A DNA stretch of 64,000 bases from Notamacropus eugenii (lineage: Eukaryota > Chordata > Mammalia > Diprotodontia > Macropodidae): the NCBI RefSeq assembly GCF_028372415.1, contig NC_092876.1, positions 60,598,385-60,662,384 of the forward strand. The letters are read 5' to 3'. The position numbers and the translations under genes were made by a program. Below are positions 1 through 24,099 of the stretch, piece after piece. The notes beneath the pieces are model-generated. The model saw only the letters and a program-made list of their open reading frames with translations. It did no database searches and had not been told where the DNA came from. The stretch's first letter is position 1. Each line of letters begins with the position of its first letter.

Positions 1-409
1 AAGGGGATCAAGCTAAGTAGTAACCTTAGTTACTACTACAACTAAGTAGTAACCTCCTCAGATCTAAATTTATTATTTATGGAATGTAATACTGTAACTA
101 ATATAGCTGCTTTATGATTATAAAAGTGCATATTTTATTTAAAAGTCCTATTCAGTTAACACCAGCTTGTTGCTACTCCATATTTTCTCAATCAGTGGTA
201 ACTAGTAGTACCAATACTATTAAGTGTGGGGAATGGAAGTCCATGAAATATTTTAGGACATGAAAAAGGAGTCCTTATCCAGAACTGAATGTTCTCTAAG
301 CACCCTTGGGTTCTAAATCCTATGCTCCTGTGTTCAAGTGAGTCATTTACAGGTACGTAGGTGAATCAAGCGTCATCAACCAGCAATTTCTCCTCTTTAT
401 CAAGTCACT
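1..409. other. AT-rich non-coding start of window (CDA intron 1)
   Basis: No gene is seen here and no repeat family could be named. The first 55 bases hold a direct repeat of CTAAGTAGTAACCT (13-26 and 42-55) with an inverted GTTACTACT between the copies. This can form a 9-bp hairpin with a 4-base loop. If the gene structure matches human CDA, the segment lies inside CDA intron 1. Confidence 0.5.
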
Positions 410-950
410 CTCTCCACAGTTTGTTTAGCCATTCCCCAACTGATAAGCATCTACTTTGGTTCAAGTTCTTAGCTATCACAAAAAGTGCTACTATAAATAT
501 TTTGGCATATGAAGGCTTTCTTATCAATGACTTCATTGAGGTATAAGTCCGGAAATGGAGACTCTGGTTCAAAAGGTATGACTATTTAGTTATGTTATGT
601 GCATAATTCCAAGTTACTTTCCAAAATGGTCATACCACTTCACAGGTCCACAATGTATTAGTATGAGTATCAGCTCAAAACCCCTTAAACAATGACTTTT
701 GCCATTTTTGTCATCTTTGCTAATTTTCAGGGTATGATATGAAACCTCAGGGTGGTTTTGATTTGCTTTTCTCTTATTAATAGCAATTTGGAGCATTCTT
801 TCATGTGGGTGTGAATAATTTGCAGTTTTTCTTTTGAGAACTGCTTGTTCGTAACTATTGACCACTTATGTTTTGGGGAATGGTCATTTGTTACGGATAT
901 ATGTGTTTATTTATACATATATACATACATATACGTATGCCATTTATATT
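410..950 (-). mobile_element. L1 3'-end fragment
   Basis: Read on the minus strand, this segment carries recognisable L1 ORF2-end phrases, for example a 'cagttggggaatggct' block and a 'gaccattttggaaag' block. No open frame survives, so this is an old, truncated copy. Confidence 0.6.
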
Positions 951-951
951 T

Positions 952-1183
952 GTTCTTGTTCAATTGTGTCCAAGAAAGTCCATGAGGTTTTCTCGGGCCA
1001 AAGATACTAAAGCAGTTTGCCATTTCCTTCTCCAATGTGTCCCTTTTTATAGATGAGGAACTGAGGCAAATAGGGGTTAAATGACTTGCCCAGGGTTACA
1101 CAGTATCTGAGACCAAATTTGACCTCTGATCTTCCTGACTCCAGGCTTGGTGCTCTATGCTCTGCACCAACTAGCTGTCCCAC
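952..1183 (-). mobile_element. MAR1/WSINE-type SINE
   Basis: The minus strand reads a tRNA-like head, a MIR-like core ('cctcagttcctcatct') and an RTE-like tail. The same layout recurs about ten times in this window, which is why I treat it as one family. The head is inactive as a tRNA gene. Confidence 0.75.
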
Positions 1184-1229
1184 CTATCTACAACCCCTTG
1201 ACTGTGGATTTTCTCCACAACTCTGCCTT

Positions 1230-1870
1230 TGGCCCCCTTCTCTTCTTTCTACACTCTCTAACTGACCTCATCAGCTCCTGTGTATTCAGTAATTATATCC
1301 ATGCACTTGACTTCCTTCTCTCTTTGTCCAGCCCTAATCTCTTTCCTGAACTTCTACAGACATATCAACAACTACCTTGCAGATATCTTGAACTGAATGT
1401 CCTATGGACATCTCAAATTCAACATGTCTGAAAGAGAATTTGTTATCTTTCCCCGAAACCTTTCCTTCTTTCAAACTTTGCAATTTTTGTCAAGCATACT
1501 GACCTCCTTGATGTTTCTCAAATTCCATCTCCTGCCTCTAAACATTTTCACTGACTGTCCTACATGCCTAATGTTTTCACTTTCCTTCTCACCAGCTGGC
1601 TTCCTTGGCTTCCATCAAGTTTCGGCTAAAGTCCCACCTACACGAAGCCTTTCATAGTCCTCAATCTTAGTGCCTTCCCTCTGAGACTACCCCCATTTAT
1701 GCTTCATAGATTTCATACGCACCTAGTTCTTTTAGTGTTGTCTCCCCCATTAGGCTTTGAGCTCCTTAAGGTTAAAGGCTGCTTTTTGCCCTTTCTTTGT
1801 ACCCTGAGCACTTAGCATAGTGCCTGGCACATGATGACTCTCCAATAAATAAATGCTTTTTGACTAACTG
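1230..1870 (+). mobile_element. L2 3' end
   Basis: The segment has a pyrimidine-rich body followed by the typical L2 tail: 'gagctccttaaggttaaagg', 'gtgcctggcacatgatg' and 'aataaatgctttttgactaa'. L2 is an ancient mammalian LINE. Open frames at 1147-1657 are chance frames in it. Confidence 0.75.
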
Positions 1871-2029
1871 AAGGACACTGCCCTGCTCCCAGGCTCTCAG
1901 GCTCATAACCTTAGCATTATCCTTGAGTTATGGGTTATCATCCTCTCAGTTGCCAGGTCTCATTGTTTCCACTTAGAGAACATCTCTTACAACCAACATC
2001 TCTCACATCTGTTCCCTTCTCTTCCCTCT

Positions 2030-2425
2030 CACAGCCACCACCCTAGTTCAGACCTTGGACACCTCTCACTTGCACTAAGCTTCCTAATGGGACTCCCAGT
2101 CTATTCCCTCCTTACTTAGAATCCATTCCTTCCTTCAAAGCTAACCTCGAGTGCCATCTTCTTCATGAAGCCTTTTGGGATTCCCCCAACTGCTAATGAT
2201 TCCCACCCTGTCAAAAAAAAATGCCATGTTTTTTTGAAAATATATTTTATTATATTATTTATTTGGTATATTTTATACTCGATTCATGCAGTATGTCCAT
2301 ATTAACATATATTATTATATATTATCTTATTTGTTACGTATTTTATACTTTTTAGTCTTCATATTCCTAGGGTCCAGCATAGGGCTTGACACATTATAGG
2401 TGTTTAATAAATGCTTGTTGATTAT
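2030..2425 (+). mobile_element. second L2 3' end, split by AT-rich tract
   Basis: The first half (2030-2210) resembles L2 UTR and the tail resumes at about 2370 with 'tttaataaatgcttgttgat'. Between them lies roughly 130 bases of simple AT-rich sequence. Tails of this kind end many blocks in the window. Confidence 0.6.
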
Positions 2426-2589
2426 TTGTGTACACAAGTTAGCTCCTTCAGGGAAAAAGTTGTTTTTACCATTTTATTGCTCTGAAGTTTATTTCTTTGA
2501 CCAGAATAGGGATTTCATTGTAGAAACTTCTATCAGTATGACACTTTTGAGCCATACCATGAATATATGTATATTTTCTTGCTTATAAA

Positions 2590-2760
2590 CATTTTATATA
2601 TATATATATATGCATACCTATAAAATATTGTTTCAAAATATACATTATAAAATTTATACAAAGATAGAAATTTTTAAAAGGATGAGAAAAAGCATGAATT
2701 TGGGGTTTTATATAGTATTTCCACATATATAATATAGTGCGTGTGTGTGTGTGTGTGTTG
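2590..2760. repeat. AT-rich block with (TA)n and (GT)n microsatellites
   Basis: A (TA)n run lies at about 2594-2611 and a (GT)n run at about 2740-2758. The second directly abuts the start of the next SINE. Confidence 0.85.
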
Positions 2761-3010
2761 TTCAGTCATTTTCTTTTTCAGTTGTGTCTGACTCTCTATG
2801 ACCCTATTTGGGGTTTTCTTGGCAAGGATACTGGAGTGGTTTGATATTCTGTTCTTCAACTCATTTTACAGATGAGGAAACTGAGGCAAGCAGGTTTAAG
2901 TGACTTGCCCAAGGTCACACAGCTATTAAGTGTCTGAAGTCACATTGGAAACTCGGGTCTTTCTGGCTACTGGCCTGATGTACTATCCACTGTATCACCT
3001 AGCTATCTGC
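2756..3010 (-). mobile_element. MAR1/WSINE-type SINE, near full length
   Basis: On the plus strand it opens with 'gttgttcagtcattttcttt' (RTE-like tail) and continues through 'ttttacagatgaggaaactg' and 'aaggtcacacagctattaag'. It closes with 'ccactgtatcacctagctat' (tRNA-like head). This is one of the better-preserved antisense copies. Confidence 0.85.
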
Positions 3011-3089
3011 ACATGAATATGTACATGTGTATGTGTATGTACATACATATATAAAATGTACTATAGTTATAGTTTTGATCCATTGAAGT

Positions 3090-3420
3090 TCATTGAGCTG
3101 GGAAGGGGAGAATAGGCTGGTTAGATCTGCCCTTTAGGAAGATGACTTTGATGGCTGAGTAGAGGATGAATTGGAGTAGGGAGAAACTTGAGACAGGCAG
3201 ACCAGTTAGAAGGTTTGTATAAGTAAGAGGTGATGAAAATCTGAACTAGGGTGGTGGCTGTGTCTGTGGAGAGATGTTGTATGGGTATAATTGATAAGAC
3301 TTGACAAAAGATTGGCCCTGTGAAGTAAGTAAAAGAGATGAGTCAAGGGCAGCCCCCAAGGCTTCAAGCCTGGGTGACTGGGGGAATCATGGTGCCCATC
3401 AAGAGAAATAGAGAAGCTTG
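3090..3420 (+). repeat. fragment of an unnamed ~0.9-kb interspersed family ('family X')
   Basis: It shares phrases such as 'gaattggagtagggagaaac' and 'gcctgggtgactggggga' with copies at 12.3, 30.3, 34.9, 51.6, 54.9 and 55.9 kb. I know this non-coding family from mammalian genomes but cannot name its repeat-database entry. It begins with a sequence like 'tttattaagtgcctactatg'. Confidence 0.65.
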
Positions 3421-4072
3421 GAAAAGATTGGAAAAGCTGATCAGACCCCATCCATGCCTGCTCCCCCTGAGAGTCCCTCTGCCCCACCCAGAAGGAGGGA
3501 GGAGGGCAGGAGGGGAGGGGAAATCCTCCTCATCAGCCACTGACCCAGAGCACAGAGCCTGTCCTCAGCCTACTGCAGCCAAGAAGTGGTAAGGGAGTGG
3601 GGGGGCCCTAATGTTCTCCAAGGCACCTCAGACAGTTTCGCACTAGGTGAGGTACAGTGGTTAGGTCATAACTGCTCTTAGGGGCAGATACTCTACTCAA
3701 ATAGATGAGAGGTGAAAATGTGTACCTTTGAAGGGGGAAGAATGGGAACCCATGTAATTTTGTTGGTGCCAAGCCCCTCTACACCCCCTATTGGTTTTTG
3801 CAGGGAAGAGGGGGTATTCCCCACCAAGCTAGACCTTCCATTCGGCAGCAGAACACTCTTCATTTTCTCTTAACCATCTTCTCTAAATCACTTATTACTT
3901 CCCTGCCTGCTCTCTGGGGCACAAACACTGAGCTCAGGCACCCCTTAGTCAACCATGGCTCCTCATTAAAAGCATCTTCCTTACAGCCAGCCTTTACCTT
4001 TGATAACTTTTGAGCTTCAGAAAAAAGGCTTATTATAGATCTCACATCATCGGAAAAATAGTGGCAGTCAGG
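3421..4072. other. unassigned CDA intron 1 sequence
   Basis: No gene and no repeat family recognised. There is a G-rich purine patch at about 3490-3525. Short open frames on both strands (3338-3592, 3798-4045) show no protein similarity that I recognise. Confidence 0.5.
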
Positions 4073-4303
4073 TGTTGTTCAGTTGTGCCTGACTCTGTGG
4101 CCTCATTTCAGTTTTTCTTGGCAAAGAAACTGCAGCAGTTTTCCATCTCCTTCTCCAGGAAAGAACTGAGGATGAGGAATTGAGGCAAACAGGGTTAGGT
4201 GACTTGACTAGGGTCACACAGCTAGTAAGTGCCTGAGACTGAATTTGAACTCATGAAGATAAATTTTCCTGACTCCAAACCTAGTGCTCTATCCACTCTA
4301 GTA
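4073..4303 (-). mobile_element. MAR1/WSINE-type SINE
   Basis: It opens with 'tgttgttcagttgtgcctga', continues through 'agggtcacacagctagtaag', and closes with 'gtgctctatccactctag'. It is antisense to CDA. Confidence 0.8.
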
Positions 4304-4304
4304 A

Positions 4305-5460
4305 AGTGAAAAGACTTTTGGAGCAAAAAGACTTGTGTTCTCTCTTTCTTCCCACACACATCTGCCATCAACTAGCTGTGTGAGGGCAATGCCCTTCTCT
4401 CTGGGCCTTCTTCACCTGTAAAATGAGAGGATTATTGTTCTCTAGAATTCCATCTGTAAAATAAGAGGGTTGAGCTACGTACTCTAAAATTTCCTCCCTG
4501 CTCTAATATTCCATATTCTGACACTCTGTGTCCTAAGATTCCATGTATCCATGACTAAATCTTGATAATGAGCCAAAGACGTGGGTCTCCTAATTTTCAC
4601 AAGTGACAGACTAGTCAAAGTAGGCCAGCCTGGGGAAGTAGGACAAATAGGAGTAGGGTGCAAGGTAGTCACTGGCAATAGCAAAGAATCAAAGGAACAT
4701 TCTACTTAAAATTTTTTTAAAAAATCACCCACTTCCTTCCAGGTTCTTATTTGTCCAGACAACATATTAATTCCTATAAATAATGATAATGCCAGTTCCT
4801 ATTCTATGGTCCTCTACTATTCCCAAAGCACTTTCCTTATAACATCTTTATGAGCTACATATTCCAAGGATTATTGTCCCTATTTTACAGGGGAGGAAAC
4901 TGAGACTCCCAGGACCACAAAGTTAATTAAACAGCCAAGCTCAAACTGAAACTCAGGGTTTCTTACTGCCAACCCAGGGAGGCTGTTTCAACCCTACTCT
5001 GCTGCCTCTGGGTGTCTGAGTTTCAGTAAAAACTGAAGTGATGGCTAAGGATTTGGGGAGTTTCTGGGATTAGCTTTTTATAGAACACTGATGTCTCAAT
5101 CTCAGCTGTTCCAGGCTGAGTCATACAAGGCTTAGTTCATGGCACAGAGGGGCGTTTTTCATTTACTTCCTTCCTTTTGTATAACCTTCCCCATCTGTAG
5201 AGAACTTATTGAGTTTTGAAAGCCATCCTGTTCCTTGTGTGTTCTTGGAACAGTCCGTAAAAATGACGGTGTGATTATGAAACTGTCTAAATATTATGCT
5301 GTGGCTAGGAGCTGCCTCTTGTTTGTTTACCTCTGTCCCTGCTGAGCCCATCAGAGGGCTTGTCATGGAGTAAGTGGATGCTTATTGAAAGTTTATGAAA
5401 GGAAGTTAGCCAGCTTAGGAAGCAATAGTAACAGGTTACTTACTATATACTTAAATCTAA
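4305..5460. repeat. MIR fragments and unassigned sequence
   Basis: A sense MIR lies at about 4305-4545 ('ccatcaactagctgtgtgag', 'cacctgtaaaatgagagg'). An antisense MIR lies at about 4770-4980 ('attttacaggggaggaaact'). The interval 4980-5460 has nothing I can name. Confidence 0.6.
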
Positions 5461-5745
5461 GCAACAACATAATCAATAACCATTTTATTAAGCTCCTGCT
5501 GTGTTCCAGGCACTGAGCACTAGGGATACAAGGGTAAAAGAGAGACATGTCCCCACCCTCTAGGACCTTAACGGTTCACTAAGATCAACTAACTATCTAT
5601 GTTTACAACGTTGAAGGGCTTTATGAAGTAGTAGGGTTTAACAGGCCATCTCTAGAATCAGGAAAACCTGAGATTGAGTCCTACCTCTGATACACAAAAG
5701 CTATATGATTATTGGCAAGACACTCAAGTTCTCAGGGTTTCCAGT
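5460..5745 (+). repeat. family X 5' end followed by MIR
   Basis: 5460-5590 is a short 5' end of family X ('ttttattaagctcctgctgt', 'agggatacaagggtaaaaga'). 5620-5745 is a sense MIR-like piece ('gattgagtcctacctctgat'). Confidence 0.55.
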
Positions 5746-5883
5746 CAGCACTCAAAAATTGTAAGATATATAAGATATAATTGTATCAGGGGATGGAATT
5801 TTCACACAGGAAATTCCCTACACCTTTGAAATCAGAAGTTTGGACCCCCTCTACTCTACCTCTCCCATCCCCCCAAAATAAAA

Positions 5884-6075
5884 ACTCAAGAAAACAACTC
5901 AAGAATGCATTCCCCCTAAAATAAAATAACTCAAGAATACATTCCCCCTAAAACAAAGTAACTCAAGAATATATTCCTGCTCAAATAGAACAACTCAAGA
6001 ATACATTTTCCCCAAAATAAAACAACTCAAGAATATATTTTGCTCCAATATAAAGTTACTCAAGAACGTAGTTAT
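5884..6075. repeat. 32-bp minisatellite, about six units
   Basis: The anchor ACTCAAG falls at 5897, 5929, 5961, 5993, 6025 and 6058, so the period is 32 bp (last step 33). An extra partial unit starts at 5884. The unit reads roughly 'aactcaagaatacattcccc' plus a short A-rich linker. The regular period shows tandem origin. It lies in CDA intron 1. Confidence 0.9.
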
Positions 6076-7370
6076 GTTTTGCCATCCTCAACACTTAGCA
6101 CAATGCTTGGGCATAGTAGGTGCTTAATACATTTTTATTGACAGACTAACAATTTATTGGTTGTCCCCTCTGTGTCTTATTTTATTCTGTTTAACTATTC
6201 ATCTCTGTATTGAGATTGATACAGTGCCTGGAATATAGTAAATACTTGATAAATGATAATATCAGCCAGTATCATTACACATTGAAGTTTTCAAAGTTAT
6301 ACACGTTATCTCGTTAGATCCTCTCAACAATCTGGGAGGTAGGTGCTGTTGCTATCCCCATTTTACAAATGAAGAAACTGAGGGAAGGAGAAGGTAAGTG
6401 GAAATATGAAGGGTAACACAGTTAGTAAGTGTCTGAGGTCAAATAGGAACTCACATCTTCCTGACTTTATGCCTGATGCTCTATCCACTGCCCCACCTAG
6501 CTGCCCTCTAATGAACATTTGCTGACTGGGTGATGGATAGTGTGGTTCAATCCATACCTGTTCACGTTTTGTGTATATAGTCTTCCCTTCACATGTCCTT
6601 AAGCATCGACTCTGTGTAGAATACTGGGCTCAGTCTTGTGGAGGATACAGGATATAGCTCCTCTTGCCTCCAAGGAGGTCACTGTCTAGTAAAGACATCA
6701 CAGGATCATAAATTTAGGAAACCTTGGAGGTCAGAGTCCAACCCCCTTGTTTTATAAATGAAAGAACAAAGGCTAGGGAGGTAAGTGCTTACCCAAGGTC
6801 AAATAAGTAGTAAGTAGCAGGATTCAGACTTGGGTTCTCCTATTCCAATTCTACCACTCTTCTTACTACACTATTCTGCCTTTCCAAGATACCAGCCCAA
6901 GTAAATATTACACATTACATTGTATGTGAGGACTTTCGAGACATGCGCATCATCTCTGGGATGTCTGACCTGAGGAGCAGGGATTTGAGTGAGCTCTGGA
7001 GGAGCTGGCATTTGAGTGAGGCTTTAAGAGATGGGCAAGAATTCCACCAATGAAGAGAGAGAGAGAGAATCTTTTTTTTTTTATTCATTATTTTATTTGT
7101 TTTCAGTGTTCTATAATCGTGAGAGAGAGAATATTTAAGGCAAAAGGAATGTGAGTCCAAGATTCCACCTACTTTGGGTATGCTCAAACCCAGTAGTACC
7201 TGTACCTGGAAACAGCTTCATAGCTATTTTCTGACCGCATAACTCTTCTATGTATTGCCTTTCCTCACTACACTATAAGCTCCCAGAGGACAGGAACCAT
7301 CTTGCTTACATCTGTATTCCCAGCACTTAAGAGTGCCTTACTTTTTGTAAGTGCTTAATAAAAGTTTGAT
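6076..7370. repeat. mosaic of L2 tails and MIR fragments
   Basis: Tail-like 'gtaggtgcttaatacatttt' (about 6117) and 'aaatacttgataaatgataa' (about 6240) mark L2 ends. Antisense MIR pieces lie at 6260-6510 and 6700-6885. 6900-7255 is unassigned and includes a T-tract between two short (GA) runs. An L2 tail lies at 7256-7370. Confidence 0.6.
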
Positions 7371-7485
7371 CTATTTGTCTATCCATCCTTCTCTATCCAT
7401 TGATCTCTCCATCCTTCTTTCATTCCATCTATCTATCCTTCTGTCAATCCTGTTGTTCTCTATCCATCACCCTACATCCCTCCAA
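7370..7485. repeat. degenerate (ATCC/ATCT)n microsatellite, left part
   Basis: Imperfect repeats such as 'ctatccatccttctctatcc' fill this stretch. The same pattern resumes at 8392-8470, after the LINE fragment that lies between. Confidence 0.7.
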
Positions 7486-7489
7486 AAAA

Positions 7490-8391
7490 AACCCAAAAAA
7501 ACCACAGGTGGTCCATCAGCCACCACCACACCATCCATATGTGGAACCATCAATTACAACAAATGGAGAAGTTTTGAATGCTGTGGATAAGTTCACTTAC
7601 CTTGGTAGTGTACTTTCCAGGGACGTACACACTGACAATGAGGTTGATGCACGCATTGCCAGAGCTACCTCAGTGTTTGGGAGACTCCGATGAAAGGTTT
7701 GGGAGAGAAGAAGTATTATTCTGACTACCAAACTGAAGGTCTACAGAGCCGTTGTGCTGACCTCGTTATTATATACTTGTGAAACATGGACAGTCTACCA
7801 GCGCCATGCCAGGAAACTGAATCACTTCCATTTGAACTGTTTTAGGAATATTCTGAGGATCACCTGGCAGGATAAGGTACCACACATGGAAGTCCTTGCT
7901 CGAGCTGAACTGCCAAGTATTCAAACTATGCTTCAGAGAGCGCAACTCCAATGGGCTGGCCACAGTTTGAATGCAAAAATGTATGCTTGCCAAAAAGACT
8001 ATTTTATGGAGAACTCACATGGGGCAGGCGATCACATGGTGGCCAGAAGAAATGATACAAGGACACTCTCAAGGTCCCTCTCAAGAACTTTGGATTTGAC
8101 TGTGCAACATGGGAGATGCTGGCACAGGACCCCCTCAACATGGCGTGCCCACATCAGAAAAGGTGCTGTGCTCTTTGAGCAAAGCAGAGTTGAGACAGCA
8201 CAAAGTAAACACAGGATGTGCAAATTTGGGATCTCCACCCCAAATACTCACAAGGACTATCTGTGCCCAACCTGCAGTAGAGCATTCTGAGCTTGTATCT
8301 GATCAGCCACAGCCGGACACACTGACATTTCACTTTACAGTGATGATGTCATTCTGGTCGTCTTCGAAGACAAAGGACAACAACCAAACCA
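7490..8391 (+). mobile_element. 3' end of a non-LTR retrotransposon with C-terminal zinc finger (LINE 'Y')
   Basis: The decayed frame (7400-7693 then 7754-8290) carries the C-terminal part of a LINE reverse-transcriptase protein. Landmarks are FTYLGS, LTSLLYTCETWTVYQRHARK, FHLNCFRNILRITWQDKVP and AQLQWAGH. Further on it reads LCPTC, the start of a C2H2 finger. A stop after the first block and later frameshifts show it is dead. It ends with 'gtcttcgaagacaaaggaca', as do the copies at 20.9, 31.8 and 37.95 kb. The subfamily could not be fixed (RTE-like and CR1/L2-like LINEs share this region). It is not a host gene. Confidence 0.8.
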
Positions 8392-9030
8392 TCTATCCAT
8401 CAATCTCTCCATTCTGTCTGTCTTCCATCTCTTTATCTTTCTATCTGTTCAGCCAGCCATCTGTCTATCATCATTGTTCTCATTCTGCTTTTTTTTCTTT
8501 TACATTACTTCATCTAAATCCTCCCTTTAATAGAATATAAGGTCCTTAAGTTCAAGGACTGGTTTTTTGCTTGTTTGTTTTCTCTACATTCCTAGCACCA
8601 AACAGGGACTTTGTACTTAGCAGATGTTTATTAAATGATCATTGGATTACATTAGAATTTCATACTATTTTTCATGTTTATCATTTGTAACTAATGTGAC
8701 ATAATGGAGAGATAGGGCCAGACTGGATATTAGGAAGACTTGGGTTCAAGTTCTGCTTCTTGTCAATCACTAGTTATGTGACCCTGGTTAAGTCATTCAT
8801 GCTCTCTGTGTGCCGCTAGCAACTCCCTCAGATATATTTATTTACTGAGCAGAGATAGTGCTGATCTGCTTTCACATAGAGAGTCCCCTACTGACAGAAT
8901 CACAGAATTTCCCCCTATTTAAATATCATTTTTAATAGCATTGTAGCACTTCCTTCCAGACCTCAGTATATCCAACCATTCACCAGCTGGACTCTCTGCC
9001 TCCGATCTCTCCCCTCTCTACTGTATCCTC
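8392..9030. repeat. microsatellite remainder, L2 tail and MIR
   Basis: 8392-8470 continues the (ATCT/ATCC) pattern. 8530-8650 is an L2-type tail ('agatgtttattaaatgatca'). 8695-8815 is a sense MIR ('cactagttatgtgaccctgg'). 8816-9030 is unassigned. Confidence 0.6.
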
Positions 9031-9440
9031 CACACAGATGCCAATTTGGTATTCCAAAAAGATGTCACTCCCCTGCTCAAAAAACTTCAGTGGCTCCAGG
9101 ATAAAACACAAACTCTTGTTTGGAATTTAAATCCCTTTACTGTCTAGCTCAAACCTACAAGTCCAGACTGATTTCCCATTACTCCCCCCTCATACATGCT
9201 GGCATACGTGATGTGCCCCATAAATAACATTCCTTCCCCCACCTCCAAGCCTTTGCACAAGTCCTCCTCCATATCTGGAATGCTCTTCCTCCTCACATTA
9301 TCACCTTGGAATCCCTAGTTTCCTCCGAGCTGCAAAGTCACCTCCTCCTAGAAGAGGCCTCCTCTGCAGTCCCCCCATGTTATCACTGCCCCACTTCATA
9401 TGCTTGTATTCATTTTGCGCTTTACTTCCTTGGAGGTGTT
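9030..9440 (+). mobile_element. L2 3' UTR fragment
   Basis: Characteristic L2 phrases appear in order: 'ctcaaaaaacttcagtggct', 'cctttgcacaagtcctcctc' and 'tggaatgctcttcctcctca'. It has the same orientation as CDA. Confidence 0.8.
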
Positions 9441-9840
9441 ATTTCCTCCCTAACAAGTGGTGATCCAGCCTCTGCTTGAAGACCTTTTATGAGTAAAAGA
9501 ACTCTACTCCATCCACCCCATCCCTAGGCAGGCCATCCCATTGCGGGAGATCTCCAATCCTTAGGGAGGCTTTCCTTACATCTCAAGCTGAAATCTGCCC
9601 CCCCCCCCCCCCAACATTGTTCCTGACTGCTCTGTGGGGCCAAGCAGAACAAGGCTAACCCCACAGCCCTGTGACAGCCCTTTAGGTGTCTGGAGAAAGC
9701 TATCGTGTACCCCTCAAGTCTTTGCTTTTCTAAATTAATTGTCTTCAATCCCCTGAGACTTATTATGATACGGAGTCTAGTCCCTTCAATATCCTGGTCC
9801 CCCTCCCTTGGTTTAACTCTGGATGCCCACTGCACCAGGG
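9441..9840 (-). mobile_element. CR1/L3-type LINE fragment
   Basis: The plus strand reads the known antisense CR1/L3 end: 'gtgatccagcctctgcttga', 'ctgtggggccaagcagaaca' and 'tatcctggtccccctccctt'. A 17-base C run lies at about 9598-9614. Confidence 0.7.
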
Positions 9841-9943
9841 TCTGGGCTAATCCTTGGCACCATTTTAGAACTTGAGTGCTTTGTATAGACTAAGAGAATC
9901 ATCTTTCTGACTTTGCAGCTTTTTGAAATCACTCCTTACCTAG

Positions 9944-23483
<13,540 letters not shown>

Positions 23484-23990
23484 TGACCCCTAATGGTGGA
23501 ATTATCCAACTGAGAGCCTTTCCAACCATGTGGGAAAAAATTCTCTCTCAGTAATGTCCAATAGCATCATCCCCAGAGCAATATTGATATGAAACAACCT
23601 CAGTGTTTAGGTAGGACCTACTCAGGTAGGTCCTAAGCACTGACTGCTCCTGCATCTCCTGCTTAGTTTACGGACCTCTGTGCCATTTATGTTTGAAGTG
23701 CCTTGAACATACTATATGGTGTTAGCAGAAGAAACATCAACCTGGGAGTCAAGAGACCTGTGTTGTATTCCCAGCTCTGCCTCTAACTTCCTATGTGGCC
23801 TTACAGTAGTCATTTAGCCTCTCTAGGCCTCAGTTTCCTTTTCTTTCTGATTAGAATGTTGGCCCAAATAAGAAATTCTTAATCTTGTTTATGTCCTAGA
23901 CTCCTTGGACAGTCTGATGAAACCTATGGACCCTTTCTCAAAGGAATGTTTTTAAATGCACAAAATAAAATACATAGAATTACAAAGGAA
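23484..23990 (+). other. probable CDA 3' UTR
   Basis: The UTR extent is inferred. No AATAAA or ATTAAA lies between the stop and 23963. The first canonical hexamer is at 23964-23969. A perfect 10-bp hairpin lies at 23612-23635. A sense MIR occupies about 23721-23870 and an older repeat begins near 23875. Confidence 0.5.
23612..23635 (+). promoter_or_regulatory. perfect 10-bp inverted repeat in CDA 3' UTR
   Basis: TAGGACCTAC (23612-23621) pairs with GTAGGTCCTA (23626-23635) around the loop TCAG. It begins 129 bases after the stop codon, so it would be transcribed and could fold in the mRNA. No known RNA motif is assigned. Confidence 0.7.
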
Positions 23991-24090
23991 ATCAATTATA
24001 TTGAAATATTAATAGCAAAATATTTTTTAAAAAAACAAGTTCACAGAGTCCAGGTTAAGAATCTTTGACCTAGGTAGTCTTCAAGGTTCT
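23875..24090 (+). mobile_element. ancient interspersed repeat fragment, copy 1
   Basis: It shares the block around 'caattatattgaaatattaa' and the flanking 'tgtttttaaatgcacaaaat' with 26720-26900. The end resembles 'ggttaagaacccctg', which I recall from old mammalian repeats; its class is unsure. It contains the only nearby poly(A) hexamer for CDA. Confidence 0.55.
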
Positions 24091-24099
24091 TTTCAACTC

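Noticed and set aside
5884..6075. CRISPR-like array with 32-bp period
   Set aside because: The units are direct tandem repeats without unique spacers, and the genome is mammalian.
7754..8290. A 178-codon gene with LINE-like sequence
   Set aside because: It is the decayed C-terminus of a retrotransposon protein with a stop just upstream and frameshifts within. Three more copies are in the window.
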